From Henckelia pumila (taxonomy: Eukaryota; Streptophyta; Magnoliopsida; Lamiales; Gesneriaceae): a stretch of DNA of 64,000 nt. Both the position numbers and the translations under genes were made by a program. The stretch is taken from contig NC_133123.1 in the NCBI RefSeq assembly GCF_033568475.1, forward strand, positions 155,759,753 through 155,823,752, in the 5' to 3' direction. The notes under the pieces are model-generated. The model was not told the origin of the DNA, did not search any database, and saw nothing but the letters and a program-made list of their open reading frames with translations. Positions 22,771 to 34,150 of this stretch are shown here, piece after piece (position 1 is the first letter of the stretch; every line of letters starts with the position of its first letter).

Positions 22771-24497
22771 GAATAAAAATAAAAAAAAAACATGCATGTT
22801 ATACTGTAAAAAAATTATGAATGAAATTATATATACAAAAAACCATATCATGAAACCATAACATGAATCAATTTTATAAGACATGGATCTAATCTAACTT
22901 ACAAAAAAATTTACTTTTTCATGTATGTATAGACTGAGTCGACCCATTTTACATACGTATGAATGTATATATCTACTCAATTATATATAGCTATCACTTA
23001 AAAATAATTTAGGGCATATATTATTCTATACTACTTAATCAGGATGCAAGTTTAGAATATTTAACTTTTTTTCTATTTGTTGCATGTTTATTTAAATTTT
23101 AATCAATTTGATTCTTAATTAAGTTCTGGAACAAATGATTAAAACCTAGTATTTTCAACCACAAGTTTTAGAACAAGTGCATGCTTTTCAAAGTTAAATA
23201 AAAGAATTGCATATCGGGTTTTTAATTAAAACTAGTATTTATGAACACGTGATACATATATTATATGTAGTATACAAATATCAAAATATAAATAAATGTA
23301 ATTTAGATGAGTTATTTTGAATTGATAATATACATAGAGAATGTTATATATCTTAGAAATAAAGTGAGGTAAAAATAATTTTAAAAATGATGAATAAAAT
23401 TTATTATATAAGACGATGAGAAATGCAAGACGGGTGGAAAAAAATTTGAAAAATTGCAAGTGGTTTGCAAATTTGACGTGGCCGGATTCGTGGATTAAGA
23501 AGTGAGTTAAAGAGATTTTCAAATTTGATATAGGTTCGTGAATTTTCAAAGTTACGAAAATATATATTCAAATATTGCTTGTGAAATGTCATGACAATTA
23601 GTCTCACCACTTAATTTATCATGATAGTTTTTCTAAAGGGTTGATGTATTATATATGGTATGAAGGTAAGATGCATGAAAAAAAAAAAAAAGGTAAGATG
23701 CCTGTGCCATGTTTCTTTACTGGGTTCTGAGTATTCTTTTTTTCCTATTAAGTCTGATTTGTTTTTGCTCAATCAGTACACTTATTAACTAAGAAATCGC
23801 CTCACAATTTTTCGACATATATATTCAATATTTCTCGGATTATGGTTCGCTGTAATAATTTAGATTTGAGATTTATATGCTAATATTTGATAGAAAATTA
23901 GAAATATTTATGACAAGACCAATTTATAAGATTATTAAATCCACATTTCCTTCTCAAAATACATGAATTTTGAGATTTTTAACCATAAAATCAGAACATT
24001 TATTTATAAATCTTATGATACTAATTGCTCGCAAGAAATACCTTTCCATATTAATAAATATATTATTTTGGCAATTTTAAATTAACGTTCTGAAATTAAT
24101 TCGTTTATAAACGCTAAAATTTTAAAGCATATGTTTGATATTACTCCATCTACTTGCATTAAACGAATATTTATCTCTAGTAATCTATAATCGATTCGAT
24201 TCCAAAAATATTAATTCCCGCTAAAATTGTTAGTAAGAATTAACTTATTTTTTCCCTTCGTTTTGCTTCAATAGGGTTTCGTTCAAATGTAGCGATTCAC
24301 AAGCAATAAGCTGTACTTACAGATTTCATATTAATGATCCAATTAATCAAATTTCCTTAAACAGATTTCAGAATATTTATGGAGTGTAACTATAAATTCA
24401 ACCTAATGTCTCCAATATTCTGCACAAATTGCAAGAGTATAGTAAAACCTATAATTTCTTTGATACTTAGAAGCCCTAATTTTCTGAAGTTTGAAAA
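22771..24497. other. Intergenic AT-rich spacer; right part is duplicated upstream of the second MBD copy
   Basis: There is no gene signal up to 23700. From about 23720 to 24497 the sequence recurs at about 30450-31225 (tttgtttttgctc, then aatcagtacacttatt, then aatcagaacatttatttataaatctta), marking the left edge of a local duplication. The final part is the likely promoter and 5' UTR of the MBD gene. Confidence 0.7.
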
Positions 24498-25344
24498 ATG
24501 GTTGATTCCCACATTTCAGGGCCTATCCCACAATTTACACACGACAAAGTGGATCCAATATCAATCGAAATCGAAGCAATTTTGAGATTCCACAGAGAAA
24601 CTGAACCCAAAAGTTTGCAAGAACTAGGGTTTGAATTACTCGTGGCGCCTTCTTTCAGCCATATTCTCCATGAATTCACCCGAACTCCGCGACGGGTTTA
24701 TGCAGAAATGACCCCATCATCAACGTCTGAGGTAATGCAGCAAGAAGATTAAATTATATATATTACTGTTTTGAATATATATATATCTTACAAATTTTTT
24801 CAAATATAGTTCATGCATTTACTTGACTTTCTTCGAATCGAATTATTATATCAGAATGCTAGGAGAGATAGAAGAACAGAAGACGACGATTCTTGGATGC
24901 CGGAAGGGTGGCGGAAAGTAGAAAAGCAGAGGCCGATGGATAAAGGCAGATTCGCGGGCTATGTCGACAAGGTATATATATATAGATACACAACATTGCT
25001 AAATATTAATGTGTTTTGCATGAAAAGAATGTCTTATATTATAGTTTTGTTATTGATTCTTGATTTTAATTTTAATGCAGAAGTATTATGCACCGGGTGT
25101 TCGGAGAGCATTCAGATCGAAGACCGAAGCTTTGAGATATCTGAGCGAACTTAGGAATGGTGCAAGCATAGGGTATGTTTCTTCACTTTATAACATGAAT
25201 GAAATAATAGTAATATTTTTTGGGAATTTAAATCTCTTTGTTTTGTTTGTGTGTAGATTTATCATACTCGATCTATAGTGTATAGATTATTGTGCAATAT
25301 TTGTGCATCTAATGTGCAACTATTGATGTTTAATTTTCAGGTGA
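24498..25344 (+). CDS. Small methyl-CpG-binding-domain protein, copy 1 (intact), four exons, 148 aa
   Basis: The coding exons are 24498-24731, 24855-24971, 25081-25172 and 25341-25344, all GT-AG and in phase. The start is MVDSHISGPIPQF. Exons 2 and 3 encode a methyl-CpG-binding domain: DDDSWMPEGWRKVEKQRP, FAGYVDK, then KYYAPGVRRAFRSKTEALRYL, matching the P.GW, YVD.YY.PG and FRSK.E.L.YL signature of plant MBD5/6/7-like proteins. The last exon supplies only the third base of a Gly codon and then TGA. The protein would be nuclear and bind methylated DNA. The N-terminal about 80 residues have no recognised domain. If intron 3 were kept, a hydrophobic tail would be added instead. Two broken copies lie downstream on the same strand. 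Confidence 0.82.
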
Positions 25345-26608
25345 AAATGATGGAGTGGAGTCTCCGATCCTCATCGTCGCCTCCAGATTAAATATTGAAT
25401 ATAAATTAACTTCAAAATTTGGGTACTTTAATTCCAATCAATTTTGTTCTGTCAAACACATCTATATACAACGAGCATGCCCGGCCAATAAAATTAATAT
25501 TATTGTTATTGTTATTATTATTATTATTTTTTGAATTCATTTATATATATCTAGCTAATTTTGAAAATGTGTGCAATGGAAATTAAATTAAACATAATCC
25601 GTCTTACACATACGTACCATATATCTCGATTCTGGCTAGCTACATTCTATATAACTAGTACTCGGGAGCACGCATGACGCATTATGTGCTTATGTAATAC
25701 ATTTTTTTAAATAAAAGAAAAAGAGAATAATTTCGAAAAGTGTTTTTTTGTAAATAAATAAATTAATTTTATAAACGTGACATTTTTGTAAATAAGTAGT
25801 TATCAATAGACGAAATAAAATGACATTTTGGTAATTAAACATATACTAAGATACAAAAAAAAAAAAAAGAAGTTGACCATACGTACCAATCTTTCAACTT
25901 TAATAAAATAGAATAGATAGAATAGATATAACATATATATATGGGGGGTTGTAGAATAATCACAAGTGGTGTAATTCATGTAGTCACAAAATATATAATC
26001 ATATCATCTTAAATCTAAAAAAAATAAATTATAACACAAAAATTTTAAATGTCACAAAAATCAACAGATATTAAAAAATTATATAAAATTAAAGCGTCTC
26101 TAAATTAATTCTTGAGTTTAATGCCATCTCTAAATTTGTTACATGACTATGACTACTTGACATCAAAATCATTATACATAAATAGTATAGTGTGTGTTCG
26201 TGTGAATAAAATGACTAATATTTATAGATTCAAATATTATCATGGATGGGAAATACGTGGCTAGTTCAAGCGGTCAGCTTTTTGCTTGCCTTGTTCTAAT
26301 GATTTTGCTCATATAATACTAACGAAAATTACTCTAAAAAGAAATACTAACGAAAATTATATATAAAAAACGCATATATACAAAATTTTGAAATTTGAAA
26401 AATTTGACCCTAAAAATTTATCGTATCGATTATCACAAAATACTTTTTTTTCCCATAATCACAAGTGTACTAAATAATTTTTAGTGTATATAGTACGTAT
26501 ACCTGATCGGTAAACTTTTGCTTTCCACCACCATTGATCTTGTCACATGACGAGATTTCTCGTTCTTGGGGTTAACCTTGAAGGGATAATATATATCGAA
26601 CTAATCGG

Positions 26609-26610
<2 letters not shown>
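25345..26610. other. Intergenic spacer after MBD copy 1, partly duplicated
   Basis: The 3' UTR probably extends to about 25500. The segment around 25940-26010 (ggggttgtagaataatcacaa...tagtcacaaaat) recurs at about 32319-32390 after copy 2. An att/gtt microsatellite lies at about 25498-25531. No coding signal. Confidence 0.6.

Positions 26611-26655
<45 letters not shown>
26611..26655. repeat. (TA)n microsatellite
   Basis: About 22 TA units directly next to the hairpin element at 26694. Confidence 0.95.
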
Positions 26656-26658
<3 letters not shown>

Positions 26659-26693
26659 TTTCAATCATATGTGCAACTACCATATTGGACAAC

Positions 26694-26765
26694 TACGTGA
26701 GTAACAGCTGACGTGGCACCTTGTACATCAAATGAGTGATTGTCACGTCAGCTGTTGCTCACGTA
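26694..26765. mobile_element. Short hairpin MITE-like inverted repeat carrying GCTGACGTGGCA
   Basis: Arms of 25 bp (26694-26718 and 26741-26765) match at 23 positions, around a 22-bp loop. Each arm includes cagctgacgtg. It sits beside a (TA)n tract, as does the similar element at 28926. Confidence 0.7.
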
Positions 26766-27497
26766 CTCAATGGTGGAGCCAGGATTCGAAATGCACCCGG
26801 ACTAAAATTTTTAGCGAGAAACAAAAAATAATGCATAAAATTAAAATGATGAATAATATACTTGTTCATCGTAGTCTTAAAAAGCTTTTTATTAATAAAA
26901 TCTTCATGATTTTTTATGAAATCTTATGTAAGATTTAAAAACTTTTGACTGATATCACAATCCAATTTTTTTTTAATATGACATCATATCAGTAACATAC
27001 GATTAGCGCGATGCATAATCTAATATAAATAGAAACTTGAACGGAACCATTAAACTTTTTTATGAAATAAAAAATTGCAATTCTAAAAAAAATCATTTCA
27101 TTGCAATGTAGTCACTTTAAAAATAAATCAATATCAGAAAGTACAAAAAAAATTAAAAAAAATGCAAGAAGAAATCTAGGTTATAAAAGTAAAAAAATTA
27201 TTTAAAATACGAATATTAATAGAGATAAAATTTAAATTTGAATCAAATTTAATCAAAAATATAAGGACGAAAAACCCCAATTTTGATGATATATTGGTTA
27301 CTTAATTTTTTTTATTGGGTTATGTGTGGGCTATTTAATTTTTTTAATTTGATTACCCGAGCTAATATAGCATTGGTTTAAAAATAACACAAAAAATTAT
27401 TTCTAAAAATATATATAATACATTTTTTTTAAAAAAATTAAATGGGCCACCCGGGTAGCTCCCTCCGCCCTTGCACGTAGTTGTCCATGGTATTGCC

Positions 27498-27502
<5 letters not shown>
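26766..27502. other. Spacer, possible old transposon remnant
   Basis: It opens with ggtggagccaggattcgaaa and closes with gggtagctccctccgccc, a pairing often seen at the edges of plant repeats. No duplication or inverted repeat could be defined, and there is no coding potential. Confidence 0.35.

Positions 27503-27549
<47 letters not shown>
27503..27549. repeat. (TA)n microsatellite
   Basis: About 23 uninterrupted TA units. Confidence 0.95.
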
Positions 27550-27552
<3 letters not shown>

Positions 27553-28062
27553 GTGCATGCATACATTCAAATGTATTACTTTATATTTCTATTCTCAATC
27601 AGGCTAATTTTGATATTAGAAATACAAAAAATGGTGGAGAAGATGAAATGAAAATTATAAAGAACTCAAATTTTTTGGTTAATTGGCTTCATTTATTAAT
27701 GAATGGAGTGGAGAAAGGGAGTGTCATGCCACGATAGATCGTGTTGTTTCTAGTTGGGATAGTGGAGTGTGCGTCTAGCTATATATAATGGTATTTGTTT
27801 ATTCGTACATGTAAAGTAACTCAAATAATTTATATCTAGCTTGTTTGGCGTAAATGATAAAATAATATTGATCTCATTCAATCTATACATCAAACATTTA
27901 TATAATCAATTTTTTTAAAAGTTGGGGAAGAGATTTTTGTTACAATTGGGTCTCAAACTCGAGAGTCGAGACCTCGTTTCATACTTGGAACCTTGATATC
28001 AGATGAGCTGCACGTCATAGATTTTATATAATCAATTGCAATACATAAATTACTTTGTCTAA
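27550..28062. other. Spacer duplicated downstream of the second block
   Basis: About 27565-27760 (tttctattctcaatcagg, gatgaaatgaaa, ggagtggagaaagggagt, cacgatagatcgtgttg) recurs at about 33745-34270, there interrupted by an insertion at 33825. No gene is seen. Confidence 0.65.
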
Positions 28063-28842
28063 GAGCATGTACAAGGATGTGAGGAAGTTGGTGTGGTCAA
28101 GTTGATAACTTGATCGCATGATGATGTCAGCGTTGATAACTTCATTGTGTGTTCCTACAATGATGTGTTGATGTTGTAGTGGTGATATTGAAATAATAAT
28201 TTTTTAATCAATTAAATAATGCTTTTAAAACATAATAAAAATATACATAAATATAACAAATTAAAAATAAACATAATTAAATTTAAAAACTACATTAAAA
28301 AAATGCACATAAATATAATAAACAAAAATAATATTTTTTAAAAACATAAAAAAAATAATTTTAAAAGCATACATAATATTCCAAAATAAAAAAACAAACA
28401 TGAAAAAAAAACACATGAATTAAACTTGACACAAATAAATAAAAATAAAATTTCATTGATTTTGAAAAATATATTCGTTGACCTTTTTAAATATTTTTAT
28501 TAATTATCCTTAAATTTTTTGATTTTTTTAACAATTTATTTAATTTATTTTTAATTAAAATCATTTTTATAAATTAAAATAATAGTTGAGATCCCTTTTT
28601 TAATAAAAAAATAAGAAAAACAAAAGATTGGTGGCCCCGCACAAAAAAAATAAAAAAAAAAAAAAGAAAAACAAGATTGGTGGTGCTTGACCGCGCGGAG
28701 AGTGTCCGTGAGGGTCCCACCATCTTGACTGCACGCAAAAACTTCCGCGTGCAGTTTCATTGCCCCTTGGAGGGGGCCATAATGATATGTGCCAATGAAG
28801 TTGGACTTGATCGTCAAACTTCATTGGCCCTTGCATATACTC
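28063..28842. mobile_element. PIF/Harbinger-type non-autonomous element, 780 bp, TAA duplication
   Basis: The left end GAGCATGTACAAGG and the right end (reverse) GAGTATATGCAAGG form terminal inverted repeats, bounded by TAA at 28060-28062 and 28843-28845. Both subterminal regions contain aacttgatc/gaagttgg-like inverted segments. The centre is AT-rich with no transposase frame; open frames at 28551-28836 are composition artefacts. Confidence 0.75.
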
Positions 28843-28862
28843 TAATAATGTGTTCCTTATAA

Positions 28863-28865
<3 letters not shown>

Positions 28866-28920
<55 letters not shown>
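28866..28920. repeat. (TA)n microsatellite
   Basis: About 27 TA units, abutting a hairpin MITE. Confidence 0.95.
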
Positions 28921-28923
<3 letters not shown>

Positions 28924-28925
28924 TT

Positions 28926-29052
28926 GATATGGTGAGCACCTATCATGTACATTTATGTGCGCACCTGCTGATGTGGCGTTCACCTATTGGATGTGAAGGA
29001 TGCCACGTCAGCGGTGCACACAAAAGTGCACATCATGAGTGCTAATAATATC
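28926..29052. mobile_element. Hairpin MITE with TGCCACGTCAGC core
   Basis: The left arm 28926-28983 and right arm 28993-29052 are imperfect inverted copies (gatat...ggtgagcacc / gtgctaataatatc; gctgatgtggcgttcac / gtgaaggatgccacgtcagc). (TA)-rich tracts lie on both sides. It shares the ctgacgtggca core with the element at 26694. Confidence 0.75.
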
Positions 29053-29880
29053 AAATATATATATATATATATATTTATATATGTATATATATATATACAT
29101 ATATATATTATATTTATATTTTTAATTTGGTCATCTCATCATCCATACTAAACAATACGGATACCTAAGGTATATGATATTTAATATATATTATAGATTC
29201 GATTTAATTAATTTGTTGTTGTTTGGCAAAAACTATAGTCGTCATGATTAGGTTATAACTTATAAGTTTATTAAAACATGTTTCATTGTATTTATTTATC
29301 CATTTACTTTAAATAACTGAAGTTTCTAGTTACTCCAAATTAAATCCAAGGGTACAATATTTATTTATTTATAGATATTGGTAGTGTTCGCAAATTTTAA
29401 AAATAAATGATTATTTCTTAATAAATATGTGAAAAAAATATATAATCACTTATATTTAGAGGTTGTAAACACTACCATTATAGCTCGATTTGGTTAATTT
29501 ATTGTGGTTTATGGTCAGAATATTATAGGTTTATTATAATAGGTTTCATGGTATTTATTTAATTTATTCGTAAATAAATAAAGTAATAATTTGTTTTATA
29601 GCGTGAGAATCCACAACCGCTAACTAAAATAATTATTCAACGGGTATGGTATTAATATAATAGATAGTATAGATTCGAGTTGGTTAATTTATTGTCGTTT
29701 TAACCAAAATTATAGTTATGTTATTACATTAGCATAGAATTTAAATAAGACTTGAATATATTTTTTTTGGTGATGATCAAATAAGGGAATTTGATTTGAA
29801 ATTAATACAAAATTTAATTCAGTGTTTTATGTAAATGACGATGTTTAAACTGAATTTTCCACCCATCAGAAGAATAAAAG
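29053..29880. other. Spacer, right part duplicated at about 34730-34985
   Basis: Segments such as tggttaattt, tagttatgtta, gtgatgatcaaata and aatttgatttgaaatt recur in the same order at about 34775-34915. No gene is seen. Confidence 0.6.
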
Positions 29881-30106
29881 TCTTCCGAGAGATGTTCGAG
29901 TTGGTGAAGTATGCATGCTCTTGACAAATGGTCAGAAACTCGATTCCCCCTATCAACTCTTTCTTGGAGAACCTGTCACACAAGACTTGCTCAGTTTAGT
30001 TTATCTAATAAGCTTAGTTTGCAAGCGATTACATTAGCGATATATAATTTACCTTGGGCTTACCAAATGACAGTGAATATGAGTTCCGATGTCTAAAAAA
30101 AAAAAA
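29881..30106 (+). mobile_element. tRNA-derived SINE
   Basis: It contains an A-box-like tcgagttggtgaa (about 29896) and a B-box-like actcgattccc (29938-29948) at pol III spacing, and ends in a 12-base A run (30095-30106). The corresponding place in the duplicate block (about 35005) lacks it: aaactgaagtttccacc is followed within 20 bp by cccaacagaagac. That empty site supports a retroposed insertion. A small open frame inside it is not a gene. Confidence 0.65.
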
Positions 30107-31225
30107 GGGCCCAACAAAAGACGAGTCCCATTAATTCCTTATTTCTACGGTGGGTAGAAGCCCCAGACCATGGGACACAACCAAGACCTTCTATTTATTA
30201 TCTGTCTATCTATACTGACTATGTATCAAATATAAAGATCACATCAATTGTCCAAAATATTTAGTCTAATTTTCACATTTGGTGATGATATGATAACAAT
30301 CCTATTATATATTTATTTATATTTCAGAGATATATCATAATATTGCATGGATGAATTAGTATGTGTGTGTGTGCGCATTTTTTTGAATTGTGGAAAATTG
30401 GTAAAAAGAATAACTTGTCGGGTTTTTAGATGTGCAAAGTTAATTTCTTTATTGGGTAATATTTTTTCTATTAGTTCTTATTTGTTTTTGCTCAAATCTC
30501 AATCAGTACACTTATTATTGCGCAAATCTTCACAAGTTTTCAACACATATATACAATATTTCAAGGATTATGGATTCTCTTTAATAATGAGATTTGAGAT
30601 TTATATATATGTCAATATTTGATATAAATATTTATGGCAAGACTAATTATTATTATTATTAAATCCACATTTCCCCTCTCTCGCACAATACATGAATTTT
30701 GAGATTTTCAACCATAAAATCAGAACATTTATTTATAAATCTTATAATATTAATTGCTCGCAATAAATATTTTTCCCTATTAACAGATATTATTTTGGCA
30801 AAAATTTTACATTAGTGTTCTGATATTAATTCGTTTTTAGATGATTACAATTTAAAGCATATGTTTGATATTACACCATTGATCTACTTGCATTAAATCA
30901 ATACTTATTGTTTTATGATCTATACTCGATTCGATTAAAAAAAAAAATATTTCCCGCTAAAATTGTTGATCATTTCTTAATAAGAACCCATTTTTTCTTC
31001 TTCAATAGGGTTTCGTACAAATCTAGTGATGCTTATGCTGTACGTACAGATTTCATATATTAATGATCCAATTAATCAAATTTCTTTAAACATATTTCAG
31101 ATTTTTCTGCAGTGTAACTATAAATTCGACCTAATGTTCCCCACTGTTCTGCACAAATTGCAAGAGTTAAAGAAACCCTATTTCTTCTTTGATACTTGGA
31201 AACCCTAATTTTCTGAAGTTCGAAA
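30107..31225. other. Spacer and duplicated upstream region of MBD copy 2
   Basis: From about 30450 on it parallels 23720-24497. It includes the same aatcagaacatttatttataaatctta and gggtttcgt...caaat(c/g)tag segments. There is no separate gene. Confidence 0.65.
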
Positions 31226-32053
31226 ATGGTTGATTCCCACATTTCACGCATTTCAGGGCCTATCCCACAATTTACACACGACAAATTGGATCCAATATCA
31301 ATCGAAATCGAAGCAATTTGAGATTTCACAGAAACTGAACCCAAAAGTTTGCAAGAACTAGGGTTTGAATTACTCGTGGCGCCTTCTTTCAGTCACATTC
31401 TGCATGAATTCACCCGAACCACGAGACGGGTTTATTCAGAAACGACACCATCATCAACAGAGGTAATTAATGCAGCAAGAAGATGAGACATGTCACGATT
31501 TTGAATATCTTAAAAATTCTTTAAGATATTTCATGCATTTTCATGACTTGCTTTGAATCCAATCCAACTTGTTCTGCAGAATGCTAGGATGAATAGAAGA
31601 TTAGAAGACGACGATTCTTGGATGCCGGAAGGGTGGAGGAAAGTAGAGAAGCAGAGGCCAATGGACAAAGGGAGATTCGCGGGCTACGTTGACAAGGTAT
31701 ACATGATAATATCATATATATGTTAAGGATTTTTTCTTGATTAAAAAATATTATAATAATTTTTGTTGTGATTCTTGATTTTTATTTCAATGCAGAAGTA
31801 TTACGCGCCGGGTGTTCGGAGAGCGTTCAGATCAAAGACTGAAGCTCTCAAATATCTGAGGGAACTGAGGAATGGTGCCCGCACTGGGTATAATTTCTTC
31901 AGTGCTTTACAATGAAAATAATAAATATATTTATATTTTTGGGATTTTATATATCTTTTGTTTGTGTAGGTTTATCATACTATATAGTCTATAGAATATT
32001 GTGCAATATTTGTGCATCTAACGTGCAACTATATATTGATATTTTTCAGGTGA
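31226..32053 (+). pseudogene. Methyl-CpG-binding-domain gene, copy 2, frameshifted in exon 1
   Basis: The exon layout equals copy 1: 31226-31462, 31580-31696, 31796-31887, then G-TGA at 32050-32053. Exons 2 and 3 keep an intact MBD (SWMPEGWRKVEKQRP; KYYAPGVRRAFRSKTEALKYL). In exon 1, after IEIEAI, one T of a T run is missing compared with copy 1, giving an immediate TGA, and a further 4 bp (gaga) is missing a few bases on. A 9-bp in-frame addition lies near the start. The N-terminal reading frame is therefore broken, though all splice sites are kept. Initiation downstream could still make an MBD-only peptide. Confidence 0.8.
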
Positions 32054-32615
32054 AAATGATGTTAATTTTCAGTAAAAGATGAAGTCTCTGATTCTCATTG
32101 TGCCTCCAAACATGCAAATGATATATTGAATATATGAAATTCAAAAATTTTGTACTTATCCATTTTTGTGTTGTCAATACAAGGAACATGTCCAATAAAA
32201 TTATCGTTGTTGTTATTATTATTTTCGAATTCATTTTTTTTTTTAATTTTGAAAAATATTTGAGCGCGCGATTGAAATTAAGCTATACTATACATCTCGA
32301 TTCTACATTATATATAATATATGGGGAGTTGTAGAATAATCACACATGGTGTTATCGTAGTCACAAAATAATCATATATATCATCTAAAATCTAAAAAAT
32401 AAAATTATAAAAAAAAAAGTTAAATAATTTTTAAATGTAAATAATCACAAGTGTACTAAATAATTTTTACAATATATATAATGAACAAGATAAGAGTCTT
32501 AAGTCTATCATAATCACAGGTGTACTAAATAATTTTTACAATATAAATAATCACAAACATTACCTAAACCTAATTCTTTGATACTTGGAAACCCTAATTT
32601 TCTTGAGTTCGAAAA

Positions 32616-33153
32616 ATGGTTGATTCCCACATTTCAGGGCCTATCCCACAATTTGCACACGACAAAGTGGATCCAATATCAATCGAAATCGAAGCAATTT
32701 TGAGATTCCACAGGGAAACTGAACCCACAAGTTTGCAAGAACTAGGGTTCGAATTACTAGCTCGTGGCGCCTTCTTTCAGCCACATCCTGCATGAATTCA
32801 CACGAACCCCGCGACAGGTTAATGCAGAAATGACGCCATCATCAACAGAGGTAATGTAGCAAGAAGATGAGACCTGTCACCATTTCGAATATCTTAAAAA
32901 ACTATTAATTTCAAAATTGTTCATGCAAATGCAATGCCTTGACTTTTTTCGATTGAATGATATGTAGAATGATAGGAGAAAAAGAAGAACAGAAGACGAC
33001 GATTCTTTAGTTAATTTATAGATTATTGTGCAATATTTGTGCATCTAATTACTAACGACGTGCAATATTTGTGCAATATTGATCGAATGACGTCCATTAT
33101 ATTATTTGTGCATCTAATGTGCAATCTTTGTGCAACTATATATGTTTTTCAGG
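32616..33153 (+). pseudogene. Methyl-CpG-binding-domain gene, copy 3, MBD lost
   Basis: Exon 1 starts at 32616 with the same MVDSHISGPIPQF and runs in frame through LQELGFELL. A 4-bp addition (agct) then shifts the frame and leads to a stop. Exon 2 begins at about 32968 (NDRRKRRTEDDDS) but breaks off after the first 14 codons and jumps into sequence like intron 3 of the other copies (attgtgcaatatttgtgcatctaa, repeated). All of the MBD is missing. The final acceptor and TGA (ttttcaggtgaaaatga) are still visible at about 33150. Confidence 0.8.
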
Positions 33154-33824
33154 TGAAAATGAAGTTAATTTTGAGTAAATTAAAGATAGAGTGGAATCTC
33201 CGATCCTAGCTCATTGTGCCTCCAGAAAATTATTGAATATTAACTTCAAAATTTTGTGTACTTTCCATCAATATAACTTCAAAATAATAAACACAAAAAA
33301 TGGTAAATGCTACAAAAATCAACGTTTTAAGATAGTTATTTTAATTAATAATGAACACAAAAAATGGTAAATGTCAAATACCCGAATTTTCATTGAACTT
33401 GTTAAATGATGCGATTTATCGTTTTCGGGGTTAATTTTGAAGGATAACATCGATTTCGGCCTCTAATATCCGAATTTTGGTATTGATTGTTAGTATATTT
33501 TTCTGAATTCATTTAATATTTTCAGACATTTTGTTGCCGATGACGAATAATGATCTCCGCTGTGATTATCGGGATCGACTCTTAATTTTCTATAAATACC
33601 TGCATCATTAGATTTGAATTATAGTGGTTTACAACATTGTATCCTAAGAGAGATCGAGAAACATTTTTTAAAAAACGTTATATAACGTGCCTTGGAGATT
33701 CAATTAAAATCCTTATACTATTTTTGAAATTCCTCAACAGTGATGCATTCAAATTGATTATTATTTCTATTCTCAATTGGTGTTTTGATATTAGAAATTA
33801 GAAATATATAAAATGGTGTGGGAA
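33154..33824. other. Spacer after MBD copy 3
   Basis: It contains sequence like the 3' flank of copy 1 and a segment near 33410-33450 resembling 26550-26600. No gene is seen. Confidence 0.5.
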
Positions 33825-34150
33825 AACTACAAGAAAAAAGGTCATAGACAACACATTGTTTATGTGGCTGAAAATGTTGTTAAAAACACTGTTGTAAAAA
33901 ATCCACATCAAAGACAATGCAGACGACGTTTTTTTAATGAAAAAAAGCGTTGTCTTTTGTTTAAAATACAACTTTTTAGCAAATTGTTTTTGTTCTAAAT
34001 TTTAAAAACCATTGTCTATTATATTTACACCATAAATTGCTTAATTAAACCCTTATAAATAACACCTATTAAAATACCATGAAAGTACAACTGATCAATC
34101 TTCTTGCAATTGAACTAGAAATATGTCATACAATTCAAACATAAAATATG
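33825..34150. mobile_element. CACTA-like fragment absent from the paralogous site
   Basis: It begins aactacaagaaaaaaggtc, close to the CACTACAAGAAAA terminus of plant CACTA transposons, followed by agacaac-type subterminal repeats (catagacaacac, aaagacaatgc, gcgttgtctt, cattgtcta). In the duplicate block near 27635 the flanking sequences meet without it. The right terminus is not clear, so the element is probably truncated. Confidence 0.55.

Noticed and set aside
25345-26610. Possible further exon of the MBD gene
   Set aside because: The stop directly after the last acceptor is conserved in three copies, and nothing coding follows.
28551-28862. Frames on both strands near 28.6-28.8 kb
   Set aside because: They lie within a PIF/Harbinger-type MITE and include long Phe/Lys runs from poly(T)/poly(A).
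29911-30096. 61-codon open frame
   Set aside because: It lies entirely inside the SINE-like insertion.
33813-33998. 61-codon open frame
   Set aside because: It spans the start of the CACTA-like fragment, with no protein-like composition.
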